A stretch of DNA of 64,000 nt, from NCBI RefSeq assembly GCF_002157205.1, contig NZ_CP021358.1, forward strand, positions 434,001 through 498,000, read 5' to 3'. This document shows, one piece after another, positions 55,723-64,000 of this stretch (its first letter is position 1; each line of letters begins with the position of its first letter). The notes below the pieces were generated by a model. The model did not search any database. It saw only the letters and a program-made list of their open reading frames with translations, and was not told the DNA's origin. Both the position numbers and the translations under genes were made by a program. This stretch comes from Kushneria marisflavi. Its GTDB lineage: Bacteria; Pseudomonadota; Gammaproteobacteria; Pseudomonadales; Halomonadaceae.

Positions 55723-56442
55723 TCACAACGGCTCTTCTAATTTGTTACTCCCTCGGGAAGCCCCCTGCATGAAGGCCACGATAGCTCGTGCCGTTTGATC
55801 CGCCTGGTCGATCACAAAACCGTGCCCGGCCTCGGGTATCAGCTGCATGTGCCCGGCAGGAGAAAGATGTCCTGCGACCACCTGACGAGCCGATGCCGGA
55901 ATCAAAAAATCCTGCTCACCGTAAAGATGCAGTTGCGGCATGGTCAGCCGCGGCAGTGTTTGACGCAGGTCCATCGCCCCCAGCAGCGCCAGCGCCGTGA
56001 CCGACTGACGCGCACCGGCACGAGGCAGGGTCTTCAACAGGCGTTTGCCCAGGTGCCAGGCATCGTGTCGACCCTGATCAAACCAGCCAGGCCAGGACTC
56101 CGGTGACGGCAGATTCCCTCCCGCATGAATGGGCGGTGTCACTCGCGCACCGGCCCCCATCGTGATCACCCCTGGAGTACGCCCGCCGCGCCGCTCGGCC
56201 AGAGCCGCCGCCAGCATACCGCCCATGGACCAGCCCCCCAGCCAGACATCGTCAGGCAGCTGTGCGTCCAGTGCCTCGAGCCATACGTCAAGACGCCGGC
56301 TTTTCAGGCGAGGGTAGGCAACACACTGTACGGAAATGGCATCATCATGGCGCTCGATGTCACGGGCCAGCGGCATCAGTGGGCGCGGCCCCAGCACCCA
56401 ACCGGGCAGGAGTATCAGCGTGGTTTTCTGTGTCGCTCTCAT
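55723..56442 (-). CDS. alpha/beta-fold hydrolase, BioH-like
   Basis: A 239-residue serine hydrolase. TLILLPGWVLGPRPLMPLARDI forms the oxyanion strand, WLGGWSMGGMLAAALAE has the nucleophile Ser in G-W-S-M-G, YGEQDFLIPAS the acid Asp, and IPEAGHGFVID the His. The nucleophile elbow resembles BioH, which demethylates pimeloyl-ACP methyl ester in biotin synthesis. No bioC/bioF genes are adjacent, so that assignment is tentative. The ATG at 56442 is used because the conserved fold starts at once; the frame is open to 56526. It follows the haemoglobin operon on the same strand, 88 bases downstream. Confidence 0.82.
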   Translation of the reverse strand: MRATQKTTLILLPGWVLGPRPLMPLARDIERHDDAISVQCVAYPRLKSRRLDVWLEALDAQLPDDVWLGGWSMGGMLAAALAERRGGRTPGVITMGAGARVTPPIHAGGNLPSPESWPGWFDQGRHDAWHLGKRLLKTLPRAGARQSVTALALLGAMDLRQTLPRLTMPQLHLYGEQDFLIPASARQVVAGHLSPAGHMQLIPEAGHGFVIDQADQTARAIVAFMQGASRGSNKLEEPL

Positions 56443-56529
56443 GACCGGTTCTTTCAAGAAATGTGAGCGTATTGTCAGGCGAATGGCGCGGGTTGTCATC
56501 GTCAATTCTGACAGGGCGTCAGGCATGCC

Positions 56530-56967
56530 CTACTGATCGCGCATGACCTCACTATATTGTGGCGCCAGTCGCCCCAGCAGCGCATTACGAGCTCCCATAT
56601 CGATATCCTGGGCCATCAGCGCCCTTTGCAGGTTATCGACCAGCGCATTGAAGCTGGCATCGGTCAGGCCCATGTGCTGATGCGCCCGTGCCATGGAAGG
56701 CCCCTCATAGGTGCAGGGGCCATCGCTGATGTCACAGATATACTGCTCAAGCGAGCCGGCCAGATAATCGATATTGGTGTGAGCGAAATAGCCCACGATG
56801 CGCGGATCATCGGCCACATTGATTAAAAGGTCCGTGACGAGTTGATGAACGCCGGCCTGACCGCCCAGCCGCTCATAGAGTGACGGCGGTCTTTCAGGCT
56901 GCCCGGCGCAGCCTGAAAGACCGATGATCAATGCCGCGATGGATGCGACACCACACCATGTACGCAT
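56530..56967 (-). CDS. group 1 truncated haemoglobin as a lipoprotein
   Basis: A 145-residue protein with a lipoprotein signal (AALIIGLSGC), so the globin should be anchored outside the cytoplasm. The rest is a group I (TrHbN) fold: SLYERLGGQAGVHQLVTDLL, DDPRIVGYFAHTNIDYL, LEQYICDISDGPCTYEGPSMARAHQHMGLTDASFNALVDNL, with the proximal haem His in RAHQHMG. Such globins bind oxygen or NO. The ATG at 56967 follows GGAGAG; an upstream TTG is less likely. It is the last gene of the four-gene operon, 18 bases after the DUF3034 gene. Confidence 0.88.
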   Translation of the reverse strand: MRTWCGVASIAALIIGLSGCAGQPERPPSLYERLGGQAGVHQLVTDLLINVADDPRIVGYFAHTNIDYLAGSLEQYICDISDGPCTYEGPSMARAHQHMGLTDASFNALVDNLQRALMAQDIDMGARNALLGRLAPQYSEVMRDQ

Positions 56968-56985
56968 GCTGACTCTCCGCAATGA

Positions 56986-57828
56986 TTACAGCGACAGCTG
57001 AAGGGATAGATAGCCGCCCCGCTGCCGCTCAAGGCCTGCAATGTCGCCCAGATCCAGCAATGCTCCGGTCAGCGACAGATGTTTGCTGATCAACCACGCG
57101 ACATAGACATCGCGCCAGTCATCCTCTCCGGCAAATCCCAGGTTATCAGGCTTCTGACGGTACTCGGCGCCCACGATCCAGTCTGGCGTCAAGAAAAGCC
57201 CAACCGAGGTTTCAATCATCAGTTCGCGATGATTACCGCGATCGCCCCCAAATCCCAGCAGGCCGCCCTGATTGGCTTTTGTCGAGCGCAGCGTGGTGTT
57301 GACCAGCAGGTTGCGCCCGGCAAACGCATCGAAAAAGAGCTTGCTGCCGGCCAGATAAATATCGTTGCCCTGTGTGTCCCGGGCACCGACGGCACGAGCC
57401 AGGGCCTGTCCCTCGATCAGCGCCTTGTGCTGAACACCCAGACTCCAGACACCCCAGGGACGATAGAGCACGTCACCGAAAAGTCGCAGCTTGGCCCCGT
57501 AGATTTCCTGAACCTGGTTACCGCCCAGGGTATCCAGTGCCAGTCGCTGATGGGCATAGGACAGCTCGATGCGATCATAAAGATTGGCAGCGACACCGCT
57601 GACCACGAGATGGTAGTCATCCACATCTGCGCGCGTGGCGCCAAGTGTCACCGCCACCTCGCCCTCGCTGACCGTGCCGGTCAGCATGCCCCATGGAGAA
57701 AGGCCACCCCCGCTGGCACCCTCGATCTGCATTACCCCGCCCGTGCCCGCCAGGCGACTGCCTGCCAGGGCCTGCCCATCTATCAGCAGCCACCCGGTCA
57801 ATACCAGTAGCGTTTGATATCCCTTCAT
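56986..57828 (-). CDS. DUF3034 outer-membrane-type protein
   Basis: A 280-residue exported protein: signal peptide MKGYQTLLVLTGWLLIDGQALA, then GSRLAGTGGVMQIEGASGGGLSPWG. Alternating strands follow (VAVTLGATRADVDDYHLVVSGVAANLYDRIELSYAHQRL, LRLFGDVLYRPWGVWSLGVQHKAL, GLFLTPDWIVGAEYRQKPDNLGF). It matches DUF3034, a probable beta-barrel of unknown role. It ends in Leu (SLQLSL), fitting an outer-membrane strand. Its ATG overlaps the GGDEF-EAL stop by four bases. The family is often found next to cupredoxin-like 'methylamine utilization' proteins, as here. Confidence 0.85.
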   Translation of the reverse strand: MKGYQTLLVLTGWLLIDGQALAGSRLAGTGGVMQIEGASGGGLSPWGMLTGTVSEGEVAVTLGATRADVDDYHLVVSGVAANLYDRIELSYAHQRLALDTLGGNQVQEIYGAKLRLFGDVLYRPWGVWSLGVQHKALIEGQALARAVGARDTQGNDIYLAGSKLFFDAFAGRNLLVNTTLRSTKANQGGLLGFGGDRGNHRELMIETSVGLFLTPDWIVGAEYRQKPDNLGFAGEDDWRDVYVAWLISKHLSLTGALLDLGDIAGLERQRGGYLSLQLSL

Positions 57829-60173
57829 CCCTGCGCCCTCCGGGCCGTGGGATCGCCCTCGCGGTACTGACCGATCCAGTCAATGACCTGATCCGCAGGC
57901 AGAGGGCGAGAAATCAGATAGCCCTGCAGCACATCACAACCCATGGTTACCAACAGCCGTTTTGACGCCTCGGTTTCGACGCCCTCTGCCACGACGCTCA
58001 GCCCAAGACTGTGCGCCAGCTCGATGGTGGAGCGCACGATAATGCGATCCTCCGAATCATGATCGAGCTTCATGACAAAGGACTTGTCGATCTTGAGCTC
58101 CTGCACCGGAAGACGTTTGAGCTGAGAAAGCGATGAGTAGCCGGTGCCATAGTCATCGACGGCGATATGCAGACCGGCATTGCGCAGTGCGATCAGGTTG
58201 CCCTGCGCCAGCGCCGGGTCCCGGATCAGCGCGCTCTCGGTGACCTCGAGTCGCAGCCGTTCGGGACCAAGCTGATAGTCCTGCAGCAATAGATGGATGC
58301 GCTCGGGCAGTGTGACGTCCATGACATCATGTGCCGAAAGATTGACCGCCACACTGACGACCTCACCCTGCTGTGCCCAAAGATCGATCTGGCGACAGAC
58401 AGTGCGCAGCATCCAGTGGGTCAGTAGCGCCATTCGCCCCGACTGCTCAGCCAGTGCGATGAACTCATCCGGCGGAACGAAGCCGAAGTCAGGATGGTGC
58501 CAGCGCATCAGGGCTTCAAACCCCATGACAGCGCCGCTGCCTGCCATAATCTTGGGCTGATAGACCATGGTGAGCTGATCCTGCTCGACGGCAGCCCCAA
58601 GATCGCGAGCCAGCGCCAGTCGACGCTGATGCTGTTCGTCCTGCCCCTTCTCATAGCGCACATGCCGACTGTGCTCATGCCGGGCACGATCCATGGCGAT
58701 TTCGGCGCAGCGCAGCAATAATCCGGCGCGCTCGCCATGTTCCGGATAGCTGACCTCACCGGCAACGGTGGTCAGCGCAATCGGTGAGCGCTCATGTTCA
58801 AAGGGCCGAGCCAGATGCTCGTGAAGGGTCATGATGTACTGACTCGTGATGCCTTCTTCCGGCAACAGCAACAGGAACTCGTCACCGCCCAGGCGATAGG
58901 TTTGCTGATGCGGTAGGTCCAGTCCTTCCAGACGCCTTGCCAGCATGCGCAGCACCTCATCACCCACGGTATAGCCAAAGGTATCGTTGATCTGGCGAAA
59001 GCCCACAATGGAAAGGCGCACCAGCGTAAAGGGCATATTGCGCTCAATGGCCCGGGCGATATCCTGCTGGGCGCTGTCGCGATTGGACAGCCCGGTCAGT
59101 CGGTCATGACGCGCATGGTGGAGTAGACATTGTTCACGCTGATCGATGTCGGCTTGCATGCCCATCAGGGTATCGGCCAGCAGCCCAATCTCGCGGTGGC
59201 GGCCATGATCCAGCGCGGCAAGACGCTCGCCACGTCCGATGCGGCGCGCCGAGGCCACCAGCTGCAGTAGAGGTCGGGTCATGCTGCGAGCAATCAGTGC
59301 CGCCACAGTAGCGGTCAGTATCAGCATGACGGCGAAGATCCACAGCAATTGCCAGCTCAAGGCATCGTATACGGCCAGCAGATTGCCTCGGCCATGCTGA
59401 ATGATGACCCAGGTTCTGCCAGAACCGTCACTTTGAAGCAGCGTGGCTCGCGCCAGCGTATCGGTCATCTCCTCCATGTCGCTGTGATCGATGAAGCGAC
59501 CCTGCATCAGGGCATTTCGAAAGGTATCAAGAACCGACGCGGGCGCCGACTGAAGCGCCCCCACCACAAAAGCCGGTGGCGTCTTTTCATGGCCTGTTTC
59601 ATCCACCATGAAGCTGACCGACAGGCGCGTCAGGTCACCAATTTCGCGCGCCAGTTGATCATCGAGCATGAACCCCATACCCACCCAGCCGATCAGCCCT
59701 GGCGCACGAACCGGCATCAGGACCATCTGATAGGGCACGCCATCCTGCAGCACCACACCCACGGCACTGTCATGATTGCTGGCTTCCTTCCATAGCGACT
59801 CAAAAGGCATTCTGGTGCCAATCTCCTGATGGCTGCTGGCCAGAATTCGACCATCGGGGTCGGTCAGCAGCACCATATCGGCACCGGCTCGCTCCCCATG
59901 GTTGAGCAACACACTGTTCAGGGTATTGGTATCCTGGGTGGCCACGGCGGCCCGGAAGCCAAAATCGGAGGCCAGCACGGCCACATTATCGCGCAGATGA
60001 CGGCCTCGCTCGGCCAAAAGCTGCCGGGTGACATCAAGGGCCACATCAATTTCGCGACTGCCCTTGTTGAGGACATCACGACGAATGGTGTCGAGCGTCG
60101 CCAGGGCCGTACCCAGCTGAGCCACTACCAGCACGGCCAGCATGACCAGCAGAAGACGCCGCCGAAAGGACAT
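57825..60173 (-). CDS. membrane sensor with GGDEF and EAL domains
   Basis: A 782-residue inner-membrane protein. A first helix (LLLVMLAVLVVAQLGTALATL), a periplasmic sensor of about 240 residues (with LLTDPDGRILASSHQEIGTRMP and VGMGFMLDDQLAREI), and a second helix (LLWIFAVMLILTATVAALIA) lead to a HAMP linker (SMTRPLLQLVASARRIGRGERL). The GGDEF domain has an intact RLGGDEFLLLLPEEG. The EAL domain has GFEALMRWHHP, NLSAHD, EVTESALIRD, VDDYGTGYSSLSQL, LKIDKSFV and VVAEGVETE. Both c-di-GMP synthesis and hydrolysis are possible by motif. Its start overlaps the upstream stop by one base and its stop overlaps DUF3034 by four, so it is fully embedded in the operon. Confidence 0.93.
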   Translation of the reverse strand: MSFRRRLLLVMLAVLVVAQLGTALATLDTIRRDVLNKGSREIDVALDVTRQLLAERGRHLRDNVAVLASDFGFRAAVATQDTNTLNSVLLNHGERAGADMVLLTDPDGRILASSHQEIGTRMPFESLWKEASNHDSAVGVVLQDGVPYQMVLMPVRAPGLIGWVGMGFMLDDQLAREIGDLTRLSVSFMVDETGHEKTPPAFVVGALQSAPASVLDTFRNALMQGRFIDHSDMEEMTDTLARATLLQSDGSGRTWVIIQHGRGNLLAVYDALSWQLLWIFAVMLILTATVAALIARSMTRPLLQLVASARRIGRGERLAALDHGRHREIGLLADTLMGMQADIDQREQCLLHHARHDRLTGLSNRDSAQQDIARAIERNMPFTLVRLSIVGFRQINDTFGYTVGDEVLRMLARRLEGLDLPHQQTYRLGGDEFLLLLPEEGITSQYIMTLHEHLARPFEHERSPIALTTVAGEVSYPEHGERAGLLLRCAEIAMDRARHEHSRHVRYEKGQDEQHQRRLALARDLGAAVEQDQLTMVYQPKIMAGSGAVMGFEALMRWHHPDFGFVPPDEFIALAEQSGRMALLTHWMLRTVCRQIDLWAQQGEVVSVAVNLSAHDVMDVTLPERIHLLLQDYQLGPERLRLEVTESALIRDPALAQGNLIALRNAGLHIAVDDYGTGYSSLSQLKRLPVQELKIDKSFVMKLDHDSEDRIIVRSTIELAHSLGLSVVAEGVETEASKRLLVTMGCDVLQGYLISRPLPADQVIDWIGQYREGDPTARRAQG

Positions 60174-60847
60174 TACGGATACTCCCGGTGCTCGAGCCCG
60201 CGCTGAAAGCGCTGCTGCAAAAGAGAGGGTTCGGATGAAGGCGTCGGCGTTGCTGCCAATGTCAGCGCCACATGATTATCAATGCGGGTATCAACCTCGC
60301 CCTGCCACCACTGCTGGTGCGTATCGTCAAGACGCGGATGCCATATCCGCATCGAGTAACGCCCGGGTGGCAGCGCGTTCAGCTCGATGCGGCCACTCTT
60401 GTCCGTCATGGTAAAAAATGGCGCCTCGCTGATGACAATGAAGGCCTGCATCGAATCGTGAATATTGCACCCCAGCACCTCAACACCGGGGCGCTCAAAC
60501 GACACCGGCGGCGGCGTTTCACGAAGATAGAGGTCGAGACTGAACACTTTGGGCGGTGAGAAGGAAAAGACCTGATGACGGGTCGTATCCTGATTGGGAA
60601 AGGTGACGCTGGCCCCGACCGGAATCACGGTGACCAGCGGGTCAAATTGCGCGCCGCGCTGAACGATTTGATAGCCGTCCTCTTTCCCGGTAGCCGTTTC
60701 ACGATCGGGAAGCATGATTTCAACCACGGCCTGAGCAAGCGGCATATCGCTGCCTGCCTGCGTGATCAAAAGTGACCCATCCGCCCTTGCCGACAACGAC
60801 AGCAGCAAGAGCAGCACCGTCACACACCCCTTCAGGGAAGGCATCAT
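60173..60847 (-). CDS. periplasmic cupredoxin-like protein ('methylamine utilization' family)
   Basis: A protein of about 224 residues with a signal peptide (MPSLKGCVTVLLLLLSLSARA). The core is a cupredoxin-like beta sandwich: VTFPNQDTTRHQVFSF supplies a copper-ligand-type His, and VEVLGCNIHDSMQAFIVI supplies Cys, His and Met in a blue-copper-like C-x2-H-x2-M order. A C-terminal beta domain follows (LPPGRYSMRIWHPRL). It is named after methylamine-utilization proteins, but no mau dehydrogenase genes are here. Copper binding is inferred. The start is the ATG at 60847 or 60844 after GGGGAA; the open frame to 60880 is less likely. It leads the four-gene operon. Confidence 0.83.
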   Translation of the reverse strand: MMPSLKGCVTVLLLLLSLSARADGSLLITQAGSDMPLAQAVVEIMLPDRETATGKEDGYQIVQRGAQFDPLVTVIPVGASVTFPNQDTTRHQVFSFSPPKVFSLDLYLRETPPPVSFERPGVEVLGCNIHDSMQAFIVISEAPFFTMTDKSGRIELNALPPGRYSMRIWHPRLDDTHQQWWQGEVDTRIDNHVALTLAATPTPSSEPSLLQQRFQRGLEHREYP

Positions 60848-61208
60848 CCCGGTTTTCCCCGCTTGTATCAGCCCTGACATTTACGCGATGTCATGACATC
60901 GCCCGGCCAGGCTCTCGCTTATCAATGACCCATCGAATACCCACTACCATCGGCACCAGAGCAGGAAACTTTACGACTGACAAACCTTCATCAGGGCGAC
61001 TGCTCGATATCATAAACGAGCCTTATTTAGCACAAGTTAATTGTGCTGATAGTTCCCATGATGCTCGAGTAAATGCCAAAGCGGTCGATATACCCGCCGT
61101 GAACACTCGGAACTATTTCAACCTACTCCGTCACGTCAGAATCTGCGCCGGGTGCGCGATCGACTCGCAACGGAAGCGATCGGATCAACCATTCGAGGAA
61201 AGCATCAA
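60848..61208. promoter_or_regulatory. divergent control region with 18-bp palindrome and a second inverted repeat
   Basis: This 361-base gap has no credible gene. A perfect 18-bp palindrome (GCGATGTCA then TGACATCGC) lies at 60885-60902, 38 bases upstream of the cupredoxin gene start, a good operator position. A second inverted repeat, AGCACAA (61029-61035), five bases, TTGTGCT (61041-61047), lies about 160 bases before the chemoreceptor gene. I could not fit a clean sigma-70 or sigma-28 promoter. Confidence 0.55.
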
Positions 61209-62915
61209 ATGATGAACCCTAAAAAGAGCGTCCGACTCCGGCTCTCGGGCAGCCTGGCCATCTGCATCATGTTGCTGTTGGTGGTGGGGGCACTGGGCAT
61301 CTATAGCGCACACAAATCGCAGCAGGCGCTGGAAGCCACCTACAAATACAACGTGACGGCCATCGAAAAGCTGGGCGCCATACGCGCGACCCTACTGAGC
61401 AACCGCGTCAAGATGGTCGCCGAGCAGCGTGACCACAACACCGCAACGGCCCTGACCACAAAATCAGAAATGGCTCAGAATGACGCCATTACCAACGCGG
61501 CCATGTCCACCTATCTTGGCGTTATCACAAATGCCGAGGAGCGCCAGCAGGCCACACAGCTGCAGCAGTCCATCACCACGCTGCAGTCCAATCTGCAGCG
61601 CATGATGGACATCATGGCGACCGGCGACTTCGTTGCCGCAGAGGCCTTTAATGACGCCGCCATCCGGCAGGATTACAAGGTCGTCATTCCGGGTATTGAA
61701 GATCTGCTCGAACGTGAAGTTGCCGACGCCGGCCTTCACTATCAGCAAAGCGGCACGGCCTATCAGGCCTTCAGGAACATCATGTTTGGCGTGATTGCAC
61801 TGGCCATTGCGCTGTCACTGGCCCTGTCGATCTGGCTGGTACGCGGCATCATGACGCCGCTCGGCAAGGCACATCATTTCGCCAATGAGCTGGCGCAGGG
61901 CAATCTGGCCGTCGAGACCAACATTACCTGCCGGGATGAGTTTGGCGACATGCTAAGGGCGCTGACCGCCATGCAGCACAAGATGGCCGGCGTGATTCGC
62001 TCGGTAAGCCACAATGCCGTAGCGGTCAATGATGCCGCACAAAGTATTTCCCATGGCAACGAGAATCTGAATCAACGTACTCAGGAACAGGCCACAAGCC
62101 TTGAGGAAACGGCCGCTTCAATGGAGGAGATTACGACCACGGTACGCCACAACGCCGATAACGCTGCTCAGGCCGACCGTCTGGTACGTGAAGTCAGCCA
62201 GCAGGCCCGAACCGGCGGTGACGTGGTACAAAACGCTGTCTCCGCCATGGGCGAGATCAGCGCTTCGAGCCAGAAGATCTCCACCATCGTCTCCCTGATC
62301 GATGAGATCGCCTTCCAGACCAACCTGCTGGCGCTCAATGCCTCAGTCGAAGCCGCCCGTGCCGGCGAACAGGGCCGCGGATTTGCGGTAGTGGCCAACG
62401 AAGTGCGCAACCTCGCCGGACGCAGCGCCAACGCGGCCCGCGAAATCAAGCAGCTGGTAGAGGAAAGCGTCAAACGTGTGGATACCGGCGCTGACCTGGT
62501 CAATCGCTCGGGCCAGACATTGACCGAGATTGTCTCAAGCGTAAAACGCGTCACCGATCTGGTCAGCGAGATCGCCGTGGCCAGCCGCGAACAGGCGACC
62601 GGCATCGACCAGGTCAATGTGGCCGTCTCCCAGATGGACGCCGTGACCCAGCAAAACGCCGCACTGGTTGAAGAATCAAGCATGGCCAGCCGTGCCCTGC
62701 GCGACCGCGCCGCCGAACTTCAGCAGGAGATATCATTTTTCAGGGTCGAGGCCGGCGCCACTGCCAGTGCCTCGGCTGCAAGCACCAGATCCGTCAGTGC
62801 GACAGCGCCCTCGCCCGTACGACCGGCCATCAAGGCGCCGTCAGCACCGCCGCGTACCGAGCTCAAGCGACCGACCGTGCAACGCCACGAAGTCGAAGAG
62901 TGGGCCGAATTCTGA
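61209..62915 (+). CDS. methyl-accepting chemotaxis protein
   Basis: A 568-residue chemoreceptor. First membrane helix [20 protein letters not shown], a four-helix-bundle periplasmic domain of about 150 residues ([28 protein letters not shown], resembling Tar-type ligand domains), second helix [21 protein letters not shown], a HAMP domain, then the signalling coiled coil with hairpin [38 protein letters not shown]. It ends HEVEEWAEF, where WAEF resembles the Trp/Phe pentapeptide tether for CheR and CheB. The ligand is unknown. The ATG at 61209 or 61212 follows GAGG. It is monocistronic, with a strong terminator. Confidence 0.95.
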   Translation: MMNPKKSVRLRLSGSLAICIMLLLVVGALGIYSAHKSQQALEATYKYNVTAIEKLGAIRATLLSNRVKMVAEQRDHNTATALTTKSEMAQNDAITNAAMSTYLGVITNAEERQQATQLQQSITTLQSNLQRMMDIMATGDFVAAEAFNDAAIRQDYKVVIPGIEDLLEREVADAGLHYQQSGTAYQAFRNIMFGVIALAIALSLALSIWLVRGIMTPLGKAHHFANELAQGNLAVETNITCRDEFGDMLRALTAMQHKMAGVIRSVSHNAVAVNDAAQSISHGNENLNQRTQEQATSLEETAASMEEITTTVRHNADNAAQADRLVREVSQQARTGGDVVQNAVSAMGEISASSQKISTIVSLIDEIAFQTNLLALNASVEAARAGEQGRGFAVVANEVRNLAGRSANAAREIKQLVEESVKRVDTGADLVNRSGQTLTEIVSSVKRVTDLVSEIAVASREQATGIDQVNVAVSQMDAVTQQNAALVEESSMASRALRDRAAELQQEISFFRVEAGATASASAASTRSVSATAPSPVRPAIKAPSAPPRTELKRPTVQRHEVEEWAEF

Positions 62916-62929
62916 TGCTTGTGCGCTCA

Positions 62930-62957
62930 AAAAACCCCGCCATTCGGCGGGGTTTTT
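62930..62957. terminator. bidirectional terminator between the chemoreceptor and DUF4202 genes
   Basis: Perfect 12-bp stem AAAAACCCCGCC / GGCGGGGTTTTT with a four-base loop and T-runs on both strands. It lies between convergent genes, 15 bases after the chemoreceptor stop. Confidence 0.93.
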
Positions 62958-63003
62958 AGTGTCATCCTGATCCTGCCACTTCAGCACCACATGCGCCTAC
63001 GGG

Positions 63004-63603
63004 TCAGCGCATCTCCATGGCAACGGCCTTTTCAACCAGTGCTCTGGCACGACCTTCCAGCACAATTTCTCCAGCCAGACGATGCCCTTCGGCAGACATC
63101 TTGCGCAGGGTCTTGCGCAGGATTCCCAGAACCTTGTCATCGTCGTGTTCGGCGGCAAAGGGGGCATAATAGTCCTGCAAAAAGACCAGACACGCCGCAT
63201 CCTCAAGCGCACACGTCTCCTCATCATTTTTCAGATCTTCCTTGCGTATCAGCGCGGCCACCCGGGCGCAATCCGCCTCGTCATAGCCTGCCTGACGCAA
63301 CACCTCGGCCGCCATGTCAGCCTGACGCGTCTTGAGACCGGTACGCCAGGCGTGATAGCCGGGCCGGTCCATCGGATAGCTGTCGCGCGGCACTTCCCAG
63401 CGCTTCAGGTGCTGGGCACGCACCGCCAGCTGCAGCGTCTCGCTGGCGTCACCCCTGAGCCGCTCCAGCCATTCACTCATGCGCTGAGCGTATAAAAGCT
63501 CATAGGGCACTTGTTCGCCATCGACCGTCTCCATCCGTGGGTCTTCGGCGTGCAGCGCATCCAGCTGCGCCATCGCTGCATCAAACCGGTGATTGTCTGC
63601 CAT
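63004..63603 (-). CDS. DUF4202 family protein
   Basis: A 199-residue soluble protein matching DUF4202: FDAAMAQLDALHAEDPR, PYELLYAQRMSEWLERL, AVRAQHLKRWEVPRDSYPMDRPGYHAWRTGLKTRQADMA, LIRKEDLKNDEETCALEDAACLVFLQDYYAPFA. The conserved His/Trp/Arg in QHLKRWEVPR and GYHAWR and the acidic DE pairs suggest an HD-like helical metal site, but no function is established. It lies 56 bases after the MATE gene on the same strand. Confidence 0.88.
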   Translation of the reverse strand: MADNHRFDAAMAQLDALHAEDPRMETVDGEQVPYELLYAQRMSEWLERLRGDASETLQLAVRAQHLKRWEVPRDSYPMDRPGYHAWRTGLKTRQADMAAEVLRQAGYDEADCARVAALIRKEDLKNDEETCALEDAACLVFLQDYYAPFAAEHDDDKVLGILRKTLRKMSAEGHRLAGEIVLEGRARALVEKAVAMEMR

Positions 63604-63659
63604 GTGCCGCTCTCCTCTTTATTAATTGTCGATTGATCGAACCGTCCGCGTGGGCGCGT

Positions 63660-64000
63660 TCAGGCGCTCGGACCGGGGCCCTTGCTGATGATCTCGTCGG
63701 AGACCTGTGCACTCAGCGGGTCTTCCCGTTCGGCCAGGCGCCCTTTCTGCCAGTCGCCTCGCATGAAAAGAATCAGCGCGATCAATGCCGTGACCATATT
63801 GGTGACCGGAAAGGCCCACCAGATGCCATCCACGCCCATGACGGTATCGCGCGACAGAATAAAGGCCAGCGGGAACTGCAATACCCACTGCGATACCAGC
63901 GCCAGCAGCATTGCCACCACGGTATGTCCTGCCGCCCGAAAGACACCGGTCAGCGCCATCTGGGCACCGATAAATCCGAACGTCAGCGATGTGATGTGCA
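63660..64000 (-). CDS. MATE-family efflux transporter, C-terminal part (partial)
   Basis: The frame enters from the right edge with no start in the window; about 113 residues remain. It reads LTFGFIGAQMALTGVFRAAGHTVVAML, a typical MATE segment, then membrane helices (LALVSQWVLQFPLAFIL, GVDGIWWAFPVTNMVTALIALILFM) and a cytoplasmic tail ending GPGPSA. MATE proteins export drugs or metabolites using Na+ or H+. The N-terminal half is off the window, so the substrate group cannot be judged. Confidence 0.88.
   Translation of the reverse strand, partial: HITSLTFGFIGAQMALTGVFRAAGHTVVAMLLALVSQWVLQFPLAFILSRDTVMGVDGIWWAFPVTNMVTALIALILFMRGDWQKGRLAEREDPLSAQVSDEIISKGPGPSA

Noticed and set aside
61070..61095. 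TAAA...GTCGATAT resembling a sigma-28 flagellar promoter before the chemoreceptor gene
   Set aside because: The spacing between the elements is about five bases too short and the -10 match is imperfect.

Overview
The window looks like chromosome of a halophilic gammaproteobacterium, most probably a member of the Halomonadaceae (Halomonas/Kushneria-like). That placement is an inference from protein resemblance, the GC-rich coding sequence and the gene order sdhCDAB-sucAB-lpd-sucCD with a divergent gltA. No rRNA, insertion sequence, integrase, CRISPR array or recognisable prophage block is visible. Almost everything is intact, tightly packed coding sequence, and only two tRNA genes were found. 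Many genes need an internal start codon rather than the longest possible start; the choices are explained per gene.

Layout. 1-2661: end of a GlcNAc-6-P pathway (SIS-domain deaminase, nagA) and a divergent atypical SDR. 2761-4719: RNase II. 4901-7892: an envelope-type operon of a GT4 glycosyltransferase, a DUF2334 deacetylase and a YbhN/LPG-synthase-type membrane protein. 7966-19635 (minus): the TCA block, transcribed sdhC-D-A-B, sucA-B, lpd, sucC-D and broken by three strong intercistronic hairpins; gltA is divergent at 20022. 21354-23503: an AT-richer gap with paired DnaA-box-like sites, tRNA-Glu, tRNA-Ala and gltX. 23675-27227: cydDC. 27303-39634: mixed single genes and pairs (SDR, quinone reductase, lrgAB-like pair, XRE regulator, orphan vsr, OprB porin, NlpE-like lipoprotein, CsbD-like, DUF6482, DUF1415, GAF-EAL, dusA, aldo/keto reductase). 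39697-41523 (minus): an AstE/aspartoacylase-like protein and a CDP-alcohol phosphatidyltransferase. 41818-46245 (plus): a tightly coupled five-gene operon (MDR dehydrogenase, degenerate pterin-synthase-like protein, GT4, methyltransferase, YbhN-type membrane protein), faced by a RibD-reductase-only protein at 46559-47428. 47993-53928: recBD without an adjacent recC. 54108-56442: C45 peptidase, a short basic protein, an alpha/beta hydrolase. 56530-60847 (minus): an operon of cupredoxin-like protein, GGDEF-EAL sensor, DUF3034 and lipoprotein truncated haemoglobin. 61209-64000: chemoreceptor, DUF4202 and a truncated MATE transporter.

The best candidate for an undescribed system is 40786-47428. 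It combines a pterin-synthase-fold protein lacking most catalytic residues, a stand-alone RibD reductase domain, a dehydrogenase, a glycosyltransferase, a methyltransferase, a CDP-alcohol phosphatidyltransferase and a YbhN-like membrane protein. This would fit a modified, perhaps glycosylated or lipid-linked, metabolite, but the product cannot be named from sequence. A second candidate is the c-di-GMP/cupredoxin/DUF3034/haemoglobin operon at 56530-60847, preceded by a perfect 18-bp palindrome.
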